From the NCBI GenBank assembly GCA_012932865.1, contig SAXG01000074.1, forward strand, positions 62,001 through 126,000: DNA of 64,000 nucleotides. The letters are read 5' to 3'. A model generated the notes under the pieces. The model ran no database searches. It saw only the letters and a program-made list of their open reading frames with translations, and was not told the origin of the DNA. Source of the stretch: Amylostereum areolatum. Taxonomy: Eukaryota > Basidiomycota > Agaricomycetes > Russulales > Stereaceae. Positions 48,133 to 59,900 of the stretch are shown here, one piece after another (position 1 is the stretch's first letter; each line of letters opens with the position of its first letter). A program made the translations under genes and the position numbers.

Positions 48133-48388
48133 CCCCGCCGGTGTCCGTAGACAAAAAAATACAAAATACGCTTCACCATGTACGCACTCACGCACTCACG
48201 CCCGACTCCTCTTTCTCATTCTCAAGCCGCTTTCAGGAACCGGGATGGAGGAGGCCCAGGGGCCCACGAGTTCGGTTTGCACCAGGCTCTTGTCAAACCT
48301 ACGTTCAAATCCAACGTCCTACGTTTTGTTCGTCCAATTTTGTGGACGCTCTGATCTGACTCGAGGGCCTGATCTCTACTACTCGGGG
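48133..48388. other. Short intergenic, TSR2 3' side
   Basis: No gene. Presumed TSR2 3' UTR and the insertion site flank of the 10-kb transposon. Confidence 0.5.
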
Positions 48389-48722
48389 GTATAACCCCAG
48401 TGGGAAACCCGTTGTTTCGTATTGATTGAGCTGGAATCAGATGCATTCACGTAGATTTAGATCGGTTCAATCCGTACTTGCAGGCACATGTTCGATTACG
48501 AGTGATTTACATCGATTCAGCTCTATTGCATACATTTGCGCTCCGAGTTCTCGCGTTCGCGGACGGCGTTGGCGTGCTTCGCTTTTGCCTGAGGCCCTCT
48601 GCACACGTGACACCATTGATGCTAGGTTGAACTTAATTATCTCCTTTCCTTTGTCTTCTACGCACCGCGCACCTCCGACTCTGTCATATCCTATCCCACT
48701 CCGATCCTGCTATCCGCCCAAC

Positions 48723-51700
48723 ATGCCTATCTGCAAGTGTGACAAATACTGTCATGGCCATGCTGAAGTCACGCGAGAAACGTACAAGCGACACGCGCCT
48801 CATCGTCGCTCCAGTGCTTTCACGGAGTTCCTCGCCACCGCCGCATCGACACTGTCTGGCAAGAAACGAGCGGCACCCTTGGCCCAGTCTCCACGCGCTG
48901 CCAAACGTCAATTCGCTTTGGATGCAGCGGGACCTTCATCATCGACAGCAGCAACCACAGAAAGCGGAGTAGTAGAGGACGGAGTGGAATATGGAGGTGC
49001 CGAGCACGAAGAGACTGCTAGCCAGGAAGACATGGTGAGCCCATGGCCTTTTTTCTGCTGTGGTCTTCGTTGCTCACACTGGTTTTCCAGATATTTAATG
49101 ACAATGTAGATGCTTTCTTGCCAAATGTATCACTCGAAGAGCCTTCGTCGCCGCACCCCCTAGAGCCTGAATTGCCCAGTCAGCCCGACACCGTCAATGA
49201 ATCTACATCCCCACCGCCATCGGTACAGGCCCCCGAGCCCGGAAGCTTAGCAGCACTCGTCCTCGAAGAGCTTCAAGATGTGCGAGACGTCCCAGAACCC
49301 TTTCCAGAGACAGGAGTTGGACCACAACATGCAACACCTGCACCCGACGATGTCGATGAGCCAACGCGTCTCGATCCTGAAGCTTTACGGCCAACGGCCG
49401 AAACGGCACCGCACACCATTCAAGATATCGCATGGACCCAGGCATTTATACGCGAACTACAGACTGCGTCGTTGGACAAGTCTGGTCTCGATGAAGATAC
49501 TCTGGAGCACCTTCGCCACCCACCGAAAAACCTCCCGGAGATCGACAGGTTTCTTCGCCATTCAATCGACACTTTCCTTGCAGTCACAAATGCGTCGCGG
49601 GAAACATACAACGACATCCGCGCTGGCTACCTGCGCTGCCACCCCGATGCTACGATGCTATCGTATGCCCAGGTCAAACGGAGTGTAGCGGAACTAAGCG
49701 GCGTGGTGTCGGTCGTTAATGACATGTGTATCAACAGTTGCCTTGCATTCACGGGGCCGTTTCAAGATGCGGATGCTTGTCCGCTCTGCAAGGAGTCTCG
49801 CTACGACACGAAGAAGCTTGCAGACACAGACGGAATGGTCCGCGAGCCTCGCATGCGCTTCCACACCGTACCCCTCGGTCCACAAATCCAAGCGCGTTAT
49901 CGCTCGCCGGAGATGGCGGAAAAAATGGGGTATCGGACATCGCACGTTGAGGAGATGCTCAGAACCGAGGATGCGGATGGCCGTGTGGATATAGAGGTGT
50001 ACGATGATGTCATCCATGGGCAGGACTTGCGCGATGCGATCAAACTGAAGGGTCTCGCGCCAACGGACACTGTCCTCCTATTCACGACGGATGGGGCCCA
50101 GCTCTACCGCAACAAGGCGTCGGATTGCTGGATATATGTCTGGGTTTTTCTTGATCTCGACCCCGCCCTTCGGTACAAGAAGAAGCATGTGGCGTTCGGG
50201 GGCTGCATACCTGGTCCAAACAAACCCAAGAACCTCGACTCCTTCCTGTTCCCCGGTTTGTATCACCTCTCGGCCCTACAAAGGGAAGGTCTGCCAGTCT
50301 GGGATGCCCGACACGATGCTGTTTTTATCAACCATCCCTTCTTAGCTTTCGCCTCGGCAGATACACCCGCGATGGCCATGATTGATGGCATGGTAGGCCA
50401 CCATGGGCGATATGGTTGCCGGTTCTACTGTCCCCTCCAAGGCCGTCATAAGAAGGGTGCACCACACTACTACCCTGCGGCCCTGCGGCCTAACAATTAC
50501 GATGTCGAAGACAGCACTCATGAAGACACAGAGCTTGCGATGTACGCACGGTTAACCTCGTCGTACACTGCTGAGCGGTAAGTGCAGGGTTCGCTCCGTT
50601 CGATATGCAAATCTGACGGTTGCGCAGATACAACACAAACTTAAAGAAGGTTTTGGCCACACAAACTCAAGTGGAGTACAGAGCATGTCGTTTGGACACA
50701 GGGATATGCAAGCCGAGCATCTTCAGTGGGTTGGACGACAAGCATACACTGGGCATTCCGGCAATGTTTCCAGCCGACGTGATGCATCTGGTTTGTCTGA
50801 ACCAGAGCGACCTCATGATCGGGTTGTGGCGAGGATCACTCACCTGCGATCCTGCGGATAGCAAGGACCTGTGGGATTGGGCTGTATTACGAGACAAAGC
50901 TACCTGGGAAGCACATGGTATCCTCGTCGCCTCTGCGACACCCTTTCTCCCTGGATCGTTCGATCGTCCTCCCCGCAATCCCGTCATCAAGCTATCGAGT
51001 GGGTACAAGGCATGGGAATTCCTGCTGTACATCTTTGGGATGTGCCCCGTCATCCTGTACGGCATTCTCCTGTGCAAATACTGGCGCAATTTTTACAAAC
51101 TCGTTGTAGGGATTCGGATCCTCTACGCGCATGCGATTCGGCGGGTAGATCTCCGCATGGCTCAAAAGCTGCTCCTGGAGTTTGCACGTGAGTTCGAGCT
51201 TCTGTACTACCAGCGTAAGGAGTCTCGCCTCCACTTTTGCCGCCAGAGCATTCACCAAGTCGCACACATGGCACCGGAGAGTGGGCGGGTGGGTCCGTTG
51301 GGTCTTGTTGGGCAGTGGGTCATGGAACGCACAATCGGCGATCTTGGTCAGGAGGTCAAGCAGCCGTCGAATCCTTACGCAAACCTCTCCCAACGCGGTC
51401 TTCAACGCGCACAAGTCAACGCGCTCAAATCGGTCATGCCTGACCTCGAAGCCGACGAAGATGCCCTGCCACGAGGATCTGTAGATTTAGGAGACAAATA
51501 TGTCCTCCTTCGGCCAATGGATACAGTCTCTCGCGAGGTGCCGTATACTGAGGCCGATTTTATCAATGCGTACTGGGTGGGTGCGGGCGGCCATGGAGCA
51601 CCCGGTGGGATTACCCATGTGCGGAAATGGGGCAGAGTGCGGTTGGCGAATGGACAGAACGCGCGGTCCGCATGGAAGGAGAAGGAGAGGCCCTTGCAAA

Positions 51701-52166
51701 ACATTCGTATGTCTAGAATCATCAAGGTACGTTGAGCTACGAGGTTCTTTTATATGAAGGTCACTCACCAATAAACCAGATCCGAGGCTACAATGGGCAA
51801 CAAGACATCGCCGAGGTGCAGTATTTCTACCGTGTACGTTTATCACCGCTCTCCCCCACCGCAACGCGCGACGAACTCGAAACGGGTGTGCTTACTCTTG
51901 CCCTGGTATCGGTTTTCGAACGTCCCTATCCGGTGATGCTGGAGGAGTCGTATGGTGCTGCGTGGATAGCAGCGTATGGAGGACGCGCAACCCTTCGTGT
52001 CATTCCTGTTAAGGATATCCTTGCAGTCGTGGCCATGGTACCGCAGGTGTTTCAGCCAGAGATCTACCAGCGGCGGGGCTATATTGAGGGGAAGAAGTGC
52101 TACTTGTTGGAGAAACCGGGGATGGATGTAATTTACAAAGGGCGTGGGGAGTCTATGGACGAGTAA
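48723..52166 (+). CDS. Tnp2/Transposase_21-family transposase
   Basis: Exons 48723..49034, 49091..50577, 50628..51726, 51780..52166; 1094 residues. The N-terminus has the cysteine cluster CKCDKYCHGHAEVTRETYKR found on agaricomycete Tnp2 transposases, then a Ser/Pro/Glu-rich linker. The catalytic region includes NSCLAFTGPFQDADACPLC, TTDGAQLYRNKASDCWIYVW (probable first catalytic Asp), HVAFGGCIPGPNKPKNLDSF, FASADTPAMAMIDGMVGHHG (probable second Asp) and YCPLQGRHKKGAPHYYPAAL. The last part has MERTIGDLGQEVKQPSNPYA. The protein cuts and joins the element's ends. Family placement (Transposase_21, CACTA/EnSpm group) is from motif memory; the CCCAGTGGG ends are not a classic CACTA terminus. Confidence 0.87.
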
Positions 52167-54757
52167 CAATAAATTATATGGGGCAACATTTGTACGGGAG
52201 GACTTCCAACGACGACCGCGCACTCTTCTGCAAAGTATCCTGGACATACCGGCGTACGCGGCCAGGACGAGCCCCGCGCGTTGGTTCCAGATCTTGCGGT
52301 CGGGAAATCTGGCATTCAGTCGACGCCGGTTCTTGAAACGAAGGTTCCGTCGACCGCGTGCGCGTCAGGTCGCCGATCGTGAGGTTGACAATCCGCTGGG
52401 GACGGGAGACCCATGTCGCCGTCAGCGGACGCGTGGAATCGCCCAACCAGTGCTTCGGAAGCAACGCTATATGGGGTCTTCCGCGAGCGAGTGCTGGCGT
52501 GTCCGTCTCCGAGTTCCAGTCCGAGGACCCAGGAGTGTCCAGGGGCTCGACATAGTGGTTGGGGCGAGAGGGGGCGAGAGGGGGCATGCATCAGGGAGGG
52601 CAGACAGTGCTAACGTGTCCATGAGGGCGGCCGGAATGACCGTGCGGTTGTCCAGCTGCCGACCGTCTGGAGATTCGCGCTGGCCACCGTTGTCGCATTG
52701 GAAACATCACCGTCGCGGGGATGTCTGCGTTTCGAATTGCTCGCACGGGCGCAGCTCGCCGGAGGGGGGGGGGGGCGCGAGGTCGAGGACGGCCGTACGC
52801 GTTGTGAGGAAGGGTGAGAACGCTGGGGGCCGCTGGCGCAACACAGCCGTGTACCGAGATGGAAGAAGGGAGCCACTTGGAGGGAGCATGGTCCCGGCTT
52901 GGAAGGCGAGAAGGCGAGGCGAACATTACGGTAGTGCACGCGGGCTGGGAGGTTGCGCCAGAGGTTGTGCGTGGGGAACGACCTAGCAAGCGGGGATGAC
53001 GGGAAGGGGGGATCCGAGTGCGCACCAACAGAGATTCGGGGTGATTGAGGAAGATGTGAGGACGCGTGGACAGCGTCGTTCGGGCTGGAGAAAGAGAAAG
53101 ACTTGAGGGCGGTTGGAGCCGAAATTGTGCGCTGTGGACCTCAGGGGAACTTGCGAGGTCTCGGGACATTTTCCCCCTCCCCATGCACGCTTGCACGACT
53201 GTTATACGGCGTTGTAGACGTAGGCTTGATGCCCCCCGAATCGTCGATGGCTGTGGGGAACTCCTGCACGCCTCGGCTGACGAGTCTCTTCCAGATTATG
53301 CGGTTGGGACACCTAGCATCGCGTCGAGGATGTTCTTGGAACGATGGTGTCGCTGATGGCGTGCGCGTCGGCCTCGGCAGTCGCGTGGTTCTGGTTCCGC
53401 TCGGGCTGAATTTGGCGTGAGCGCGCGCGAGTGGGTCCGTCGGGCATGCTGGGGCACGAGGGATTCGCGCTGGCCACCGTCGGCGCGTTGGTGCCATGTC
53501 CGTCGCGGAAGCATCTCCATCTTGCAACCCTCCCACGCGCATAGCTCGCCAGCGGCAGGAGTGTGAAGCCGGGGCAGATGCGGGGTCGAGCACTTCCGCG
53601 TGAAGGACATTTAAGGGCGGGAGGAGGGACGGCCGGACTGAGTGGATGGGGTGCGGAAGAGCGCAAAGTGTCGTTCGGGTTAAGGTCGTCGGGCCCGGTA
53701 CACTGCCCCCCGCGTCATGAACCGTACGCAAGGCCGTGGCACCGCTGTTGAGGTAGGCTTGACGCTCAGTCACGGATCCTCAACAGAACTGCAGGGACAG
53801 CGTGACGTGCGTTTGCGAGACGGTTTGGGGACGCCATGACGCTCCGTGTGCTTGAGGCGCCGCGCGAAGTCGAGCAGATCAATATCGTGCGGCAGGCGGG
53901 CGGACGGGAGCGGAGATGTGGGGATGGGTGTTGGGCATCTGTTTGAGCGCTTGTCCCGCTACGAGTGCGTGTGAGGATGCGGACAGAAAGTGAAGGAGTA
54001 TGAGAAAAACATACCATGGAATGCAAAACACCGGCCTAGCCATGAATTCCCACCATGTGAGAGTGCGTCAACGCACACGTTGGCCCCTCCGTCGCTGCGT
54101 AAGTACGGTCGCAATGTGTAGGAGGCGAGTCGAAGGGTCCGACAGTCCAAAGAACAAGGAAGAGGAGCCACGGTTGATGGAGGTTATCTCACACTCACAA
54201 ACCCCGTGCACTCTTTTCTTCCTTGCCTGAGGAGGGGGTAGCATGTGGCGTAGGAAGGGCGAGCTGGACTTGCGAGAGTAGACGAACGGATGTCGTCGCT
54301 CGAAGAACGAAGCGACGATGCGGAGAGTCGATGCCGGCGGCACGCGTCTGAATCAGGCACGGCATTCCCCGCACGGAAGCAATTTGCTCATCGCCTCCTC
54401 GACCCGTTCTGCGCTGACTCTCGACCCACCGGCGAGCTTCACGATCTCTCGTCGTCCTCGCAGATGCATCCGGCGTGTCAACCACCCCCATACTCGGCCA
54501 TTTGGATCAACCGTCGAAGTTGTGCGTCGGTGGCGCCTCGTCGCCGCAGCCAGTGCGTTCAAGCGACATTGTAAGTCGAATACTCGTCCTTGGTCTACAA
54601 TAGCTCACATTCTTTTAGACGACGGCGATACGCGAGCTTCCCAGTCACTTACAATCACGCGAGTCATCTGCATTCATTCAGCAAACGAACCCCTGGACGC
54701 TTTCGGCATGGTATTTCTCGCCACACGATGCCGGAACATACACGTCGCGAAACATCT
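52167..54757. other. Non-coding interior of transposon with degenerate duplication
   Basis: 2.6 kb without a spliceable gene. Two stretches are related: around 52670-53220 and 53460-53765 both carry attcgcgctggccaccgt, then gcagctcgcc/atagctcgcc, later gtcgttcggg, and finish gttg...taggcttga. The copies are diverged and of unequal length, so this may be a decayed minus-strand gene that was tandemly duplicated. A G run lies at about 52765-52774. Confidence 0.5.
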
Positions 54758-55522
54758 TCAGTGCGCATCGGTGTGTTCCAACCTTCTAACCGCCTCCTGC
54801 AGCTCCTCAATCTTTTTCTTTAGACGATATATCTCCGCCTCCTGGTCTTCTGCCTCGACGCGGGCGTCAAATTCGCGGTCTGTCATCGGCCACACTTGCG
54901 GCTGTCTTCCGGTCGCAGCCGCGGCGATCCTCTGCTGCAACTCGTATATCTCGTGATACCTTCCATGGTAAGCATCGCGATACCACTGTGCCTTGTCCTT
55001 CCACGCCTGACAAGTTGAACAGATGCCTGTATGGCCTGGCAAGGTGTTACTTCCAACAGGGCCTGCGGGATTGACGATCAAGATCCCTGCCGAACAACCA
55101 CAGGATATCAAAGTAGGTACCTTTTGTTGTGATCTCCAGTGGATCCCAGAACTCCTGTTCTGGCTCCGGGAAATGAGACGCACCAGCTGACGGGCCTTGT
55201 GGCACACAGTCACCCTCGTCGTCGGCGCCTCGATCCGGAGATCCTTCTTGGGTCTCCGTATCGCCCAGCCCAAAGTAAACATACAGGCCGCGATATCTAA
55301 AAAATGCGCGTAAGTCTCTGTAGGGTCCGTGTTTACATTAGTGGCTTACCCCAACGTAACTTCAGGATTGTGAGTGCGTTGCACCATGGGTCCGCGACGG
55401 CCACGGTCAGGTGTTCCCTGTCCCAAAAGATCGGGAGCAGGAATAGGATCGGCGAAGAAAGTGTCTGCATCGAACTGCCCCTTAGCTTTGGGGGTTGTAG
55501 GCGGGGTAACGAAGTCGGCCAT
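54758..55522 (-). CDS. Transposon cargo protein A, coiled coil
   Basis: Minus-strand exons 55350..55522, 55121..55296, 54758..55062; 217 residues, all phases consistent. It starts MADFVTPPTTPKAKGQFDAD, continues with PEVTLGYRGLYVYFGLGDTE and an acidic linker, has a CxxC in GICSTCQAWKDKAQWYRDAY, and ends in a heptad-like coiled coil (DQEAEIYRLKKKIEELQEAV). No known family. It is divergent from cargo protein B, with 180 bases between starts. Both proteins have coiled-coil-like segments and could pair; as neighbours inside an active-looking element they may help transposition or regulate it. That role is inference only. Confidence 0.7.
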
Positions 55523-55702
55523 TGCATGTGGTCAATGGAGCTTGTCTCGTCTTCGTGGACTTATTTCACCCAGTCGCGCGTGCTCGCCAAAGTGTTGTTT
55601 GTCCAAACCAAACAACAGGTTCAAGCACCGACGCGCGCCCTCTTTCCTTTTTCTCTGGAGACTCGTTTTTCCCGCCCTAGCTTCACGCCGCCACTCGTGG
55701 TC
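55523..55702. promoter_or_regulatory. Shared divergent promoter of cargo genes A and B
   Basis: The only non-coding space between the two outward-reading cargo genes is 180 bp, so it must hold both promoters. No clear TATA box was seen; a CT-rich tract (ctctttcctttttctctgga) precedes gene B. Confidence 0.55.
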
Positions 55703-58095
55703 ATGTACAACCACCAAGACCGGTTCTATGACCGTACCGGACCTACACACCCTCCCCGTGGCGCAGCGGGAACACTGCCGCCGCTCCGAAGCATCCACCG
55801 TGGGCTCGCAAATTTTTCGTCGCCTCAACCTCAAGGCTCCTTCGATCCTCCCGACTTCTACGACCACCCATCAAGCCGTTTCGTGACCCCCTTCCTTCCA
55901 GTATGTATATGCCTCCCAGGTCTGGCCCTTACGTTCCTCGGAAGCCAACTAAATTTGCAAACAGGCTCGCGCGAATAATGACATTGACAGCGAGGTCTTC
56001 CCGAGCTCCCGCCTAGAGCGCTTCAACACACCCCCCAACAATGAGAACACGGATCAAGGACTGCGGCAAGGACCATCCCTCAGTGACAATGTTTTTTGGG
56101 AGATGCAGGCCACCATCGCACGCCTTGAGAAGGAATGTGCCGTTGCAGATGCCGAACGAAGGGTCCTCCAGTACGCCAATCACATCCCCCCTACCCGTAT
56201 ATCCCTTGCTCACCAACACACGACAACTAGGATGACTGTGAACACATTTGTTCCGGCGGCAGCGGCAGCAGCAGCAGGTGGCACTACGTACGTGCCTGTG
56301 AGCACTTCCGTCATCGCCCGCCCCACAATGCTTGCCCAATTACGCCGTGAGGACTTCCCTCTTATACAACACTGGACTCGTCGCGAATGGAACGAGCACG
56401 ACGCGGCAAGAAAAGGTGTATCAGACATGGAGAAGGGCAAACGGGGTCCATCGAACCTGTCGAAAGGCATCAACAAGACCGCACAGTTCGTCCAGCACGC
56501 AACAGGTGTTCCAGTCAACGGCGACTACATGCGCAAAGTCAACGACGACATCGCTGATGCTTTCCAAGGCCTCGACGATGCAGGCCTCGCACTGCCGACA
56601 TGGGGCGGCGCCCAACGCGCCATCCGGGAGCGGCTTTACGTCGAGCTGGAGACTGCGCATGAAGAACTTCGCTATTGCGAAGACAACTGGAAGACGGAAT
56701 TTCTGCTAACGAGGATGTATTCACAGTGGGCTCGAAACCATCGCATGAAGTCGGTACCCGACTCGGCTGCCGGCGCCTCTGGGAAGCGTAGCCAAGAGCA
56801 AGCTCCCAAGGCAGCAAAAAAGCGCAAGACTGGAGAACAAGTAACCACAAGCCCTTCGCCACTTGCTACCCCCGTCCTTGCAGCCTCTACACTCCCATTG
56901 CTTACCCCGCCGTCTGCTCTCCTGCTTCCAGATCCTATCGCAGGTTCAGCCGGTTGTAGCTCGTCACCTCCTCCGCCAGCCACAATCACCGTGCCCGTGG
57001 ACGATATAATTATTGACTCGGACGACGGCACTGAGAGTAAGGATTTTCATCTGGCATTGCTGATGTAACATGCTTTCTGAACATGTGTATCGTTATCTTG
57101 CAGTTGACGTAACGAACCCTCAGCTCGACACCGCAAGCTCAAGTACACAACCTGTCTCCGTTACTACTCTGCCATCTCCCTCGGTAATGGCAGGTGTCCA
57201 CGCCACGACGGACGAGTCTGTCTCGCTCGGTCCTGGCACCCACACTGAAGCCACTGACGGCGACAGTGACAGTGTCGAGGAACGAAACACCCAGCAAACA
57301 ACCCAGGTACGCTTTGGACTTGCCATTTGTACCATCTCGCTGATTGTTGTGTAGGAATCTAGTACATCCGACGTCGACGGGTTATTGTGAGTACCTTCCT
57401 TGCACTACACCTTGATGCTTGCATTCCAGCTGACCCCTCCCCAGCGATGGCATCGTGTACGACGATGACGTAGCAGATATGCGAGAGGAACCGACGGGGG
57501 CCAGAGCACTGCCAGTCCTTCGTCCGGAGAGTTCCTCAACAGCTGCCGACGAGTCCAACCGAAGTGATCCAAGTCTCAGTGCGGTGCCCACAAACGGACC
57601 TCACAATGATTCCACTGGTCCGTTCTCTATTTTTTGTGCAGGTCAACAATGTTTAATATATATTTACCTGCATAGGCCATGAAGAGCCTCCAGCGAACAC
57701 GGCTGCTGCCTCGTCTCGTGGTCCGCGCTCGAAGCCACCTCGTATCTACGAGCATGGCAACAGGAAAACCGCCAAGTGAGTGTCCTTCGAAGCATGCATT
57801 GCCGTGCACTAAGCTCACCATCGCATAGATCATTGTGTGGACGCACCTGGAAGGAAAGCCATCCTACGGGCACAGAGTCCCAGTTCAACACCTATTGGTC
57901 TAAGATGGATGACAGTGGTCGTGCGGTAAGGTCTCCATGTTTTCGCCCCCTGTGACATCTCTGATTCCCTTCCCCCCGCGAACTACGAACAGATCTACAT
58001 TGCACTTGAGAAAGAGGAGAAGAGAAAGGTGAAGTCTTCCTGTCCGTCTCTTTTTCTGCTCCAACACTAACAACAATGCTCGTGTGTAGAAGTAG
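55703..58095 (+). CDS. Transposon cargo protein B, unrecognised, 638 residues
   Basis: Exons 55703..55900, 55965..57036, 57104..57306, 57355..57386, 57445..57617, 57676..57775, 57829..57925, 57993..58028, 58090..58095; every junction keeps phase. It starts MYNHQDRFYDRTGPTHPPRG. Next are a short coiled coil (MQATIARLEKECAVADAERR), a charged core (LRREDFPLIQHWTRREWNEH; MEKGKRGPSNLSKGINKTAQ; YVELETAHEELRYCEDNWKT), a nuclear-localisation-like KAAKKRKTGE, a Ser/Pro-rich linker and acidic DDIIIDSDDGTES. The C-terminus has SLCGRTWKESHPTGTESQFN and TYWSKMDDSGRAIYIALEKE. It looks like a nuclear DNA- or transposase-associated factor; no family is known to me. The last exon codes a single Lys before the stop. 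Confidence 0.7.
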
Positions 58096-58509
58096 GCACA
58101 AGGAAGGTCTGGGCAATTAGGCAGGCGGGTCATGCCAGTAGATCTCGGGGCGGCGGCGAGGGAGGTGGTGTGGCGCCGCTTTATGGCTATATATCTCAAT
58201 CGACGGGCACATCTTATAATCTTTTTGAATCCATATCAATACATATATTGTCTGCTACTCTCAATCAAACCAAAATGAGCTGAAAACATGACAATTGACG
58301 GAAACCACTGTCAATCGACCTGTATCCATGAGAATCCATGAGAGTGTCTCGAAACATCTTGCCAGAATCACGCACAATCGAGCTGAAACTATAAAATATG
58401 CTATATACGGATTTCTCGATTCAGATCGATTGAGCCGCTGTGAATCGATCGGAATCGATACAAAACAACGGGTTTCCCACTGGGGTATAACCTTAGGCTA
58501 GTTCAAAAT

Positions 58510-59187
58510 TAGAGGCCTTGGCTGGTAGCCCCCAGAAAGGAAATCTGCAGCAGGCCCGTAAAGTTCCCGCGCCCAAAAAAGGAAATCTGAGGCTGATCAT
58601 CAAGCTGCCGTCAGCGATGTTTGGGAGTTGCACATCTCTCTAACGTCGACAATGCAAGGTGAGATCAACGCTAACGTTGACAATGATGTCTTTAGTGGCC
58701 ACGGCTGGGTGACAGTGACAGTGAGCACAAAAATTTTGAGGGTAGACGGAGGGTAGCTGCACAAAAAGTGTTCCATGCCCGGTGATGGCAGAGCGACCGG
58801 CGAGGCCTCGCGAACCAGGCAAGCTCAGCGCATTCAGTGTCCACAGGTACGGCAGAAAAAATAGAAATACTTCAGTGACATGGCTCTGCATCGTGTCCCG
58901 AATTTGTGAGGTGCAGGTTGACTCTTGAAGCTTGAGATTGAGTCCTGGAACTTGAGATAATGAGATCAAGTGAATTGGGATTGGCCTTAGATCACCCCGG
59001 GCTCGGACACTTCACTGTTCTGTTCAAAAACTTTGCAGGTTTCTCTATATCTCAATACTTATTACTGTGTTGTATACAGCCGACTTTCAACAATGGACAA
59101 AACACGCGGTTGCACGTGGTCCGCGAGTGCGAACTGAGATGGAATGTAAGGTATTTCCTTTCTGGGGGCCACCAGCCAAGGCCTCTA
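58510..59187. mobile_element. MITE with 35-bp inverted repeats
   Basis: The left end reads TAGAGGCCTTGGCTGGTAGC and continues into CCCCAGAAAGG. The right end (59153..59187) is its inverse with one mismatch. AAT stands on both sides as a probable 3-bp target duplication, which fits PIF/Harbinger-type MITEs. 678 bp, no coding capacity. It starts 18 bases beyond the target duplication of the 10-kb element. Confidence 0.8.
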
Positions 59188-59880
59188 AATTTGATGCAGA
59201 CCGTACAACCAGAACGACTATCTTCTGGTTAGGTCAGCCACGGAGACTAGTATAACCTGGTATATATTCCACGACAGTGAAGGCGATTTTCCGAAACATT
59301 ACACGAAACAAGGTTTTTATATGGTATGATATACATCAACAGCACTCTTCTTTCCGCTGTCCGTGTGTCCGGCATAGCAAGGACTGCAACCGAAACCCCT
59401 GCGACGGATGCGATGTATGTATTCAAAAAAGGAGTTCGGTTGATACGGAGGAGCAGCTGCCGTCCCGCAGTGAAGATGAAACCACTAACAACTGCCCGCC
59501 GTGCAAGCGGTAGCACTATGGATGATATCAAAACTTCGACACTAGGGCCAAACGGTTCCGGAACCGTTTGTGGAACCGTTTTGCGGAACTGCGGAACCGT
59601 TTTGCGGAACGGTGCGGAACCTGGTTCGTGAACCTGGTTCCGCAAGGTTCCGTGCTGGTCTGCTCACGCTTGTCACGCTGTGTGACGGGCCCACGAGCAC
59701 GTGCTCGTTTCCGTGTGATGCGCGTCCCGTCGTGTGATGTCTGTGGCCCGCCTTTGTGGCCTCTAAGCTTGCAACCTCTTCGGCATGTCTCATCCTCTTG
59801 CCGCGAACGTGATTCCCCTCACTCGGTACGTCTATCGACTGTGCTCTCAGGTTACCGTCATATGTCCCGATACTGCAGCA
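59188..59880. other. Intergenic with short Cys-rich frame and tandem repeat
   Basis: A plus-strand frame at 59277-59513 carries CPCVRHSKDCNRNPCDGCDV and ends CPPCKR; the cysteine spacing is striking but no start, splice or family supports a gene. A ggaaccgttttgcggaac repeat follows, listed separately. Confidence 0.3.
59553..59655. repeat. GGTTCCG/CGGAACC short repeat cluster
   Basis: At least six copies of ggaacc or its inverse, in units such as cggaaccgttttgcggaac, within about 100 bases, giving both tandem and inverted pairing. Origin unknown; such blocks occur in subterminal parts of fungal transposons. Confidence 0.65.
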
Positions 59881-59900
59881 TTGACGGCTTAACTTACAGG

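Larger units (their letters stand above)
48396..58484. mobile_element. 10.1-kb Tnp2-type DNA transposon with cargo genes
   Basis: Left end CCCAGTGGGAAACCCG at 48396, right end the inverted CCCACTGGG finishing at 58484. The inverted repeats agree over about 32 bases with two mismatches. GTATAAC stands directly outside both ends (48389..48395 and 58485..58491), so a 7-bp target duplication is the simplest reading; moving the ends outward by one C/G gives 5 bp (TATAA). Subterminal regions on both sides are rich in TCGATT/GATTCA motifs, possible transposase binding sites. It contains an intact-looking transposase gene and a divergent pair of other genes. Intact ends, duplication and reading frames suggest a young, perhaps autonomous copy. 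Confidence 0.87.

Noticed and set aside
59277..59513. Cys-rich 78-codon frame as a zinc-binding gene
   Set aside because: The cysteine pattern is suggestive, but no start, promoter, splice or homologue could be argued from sequence alone.
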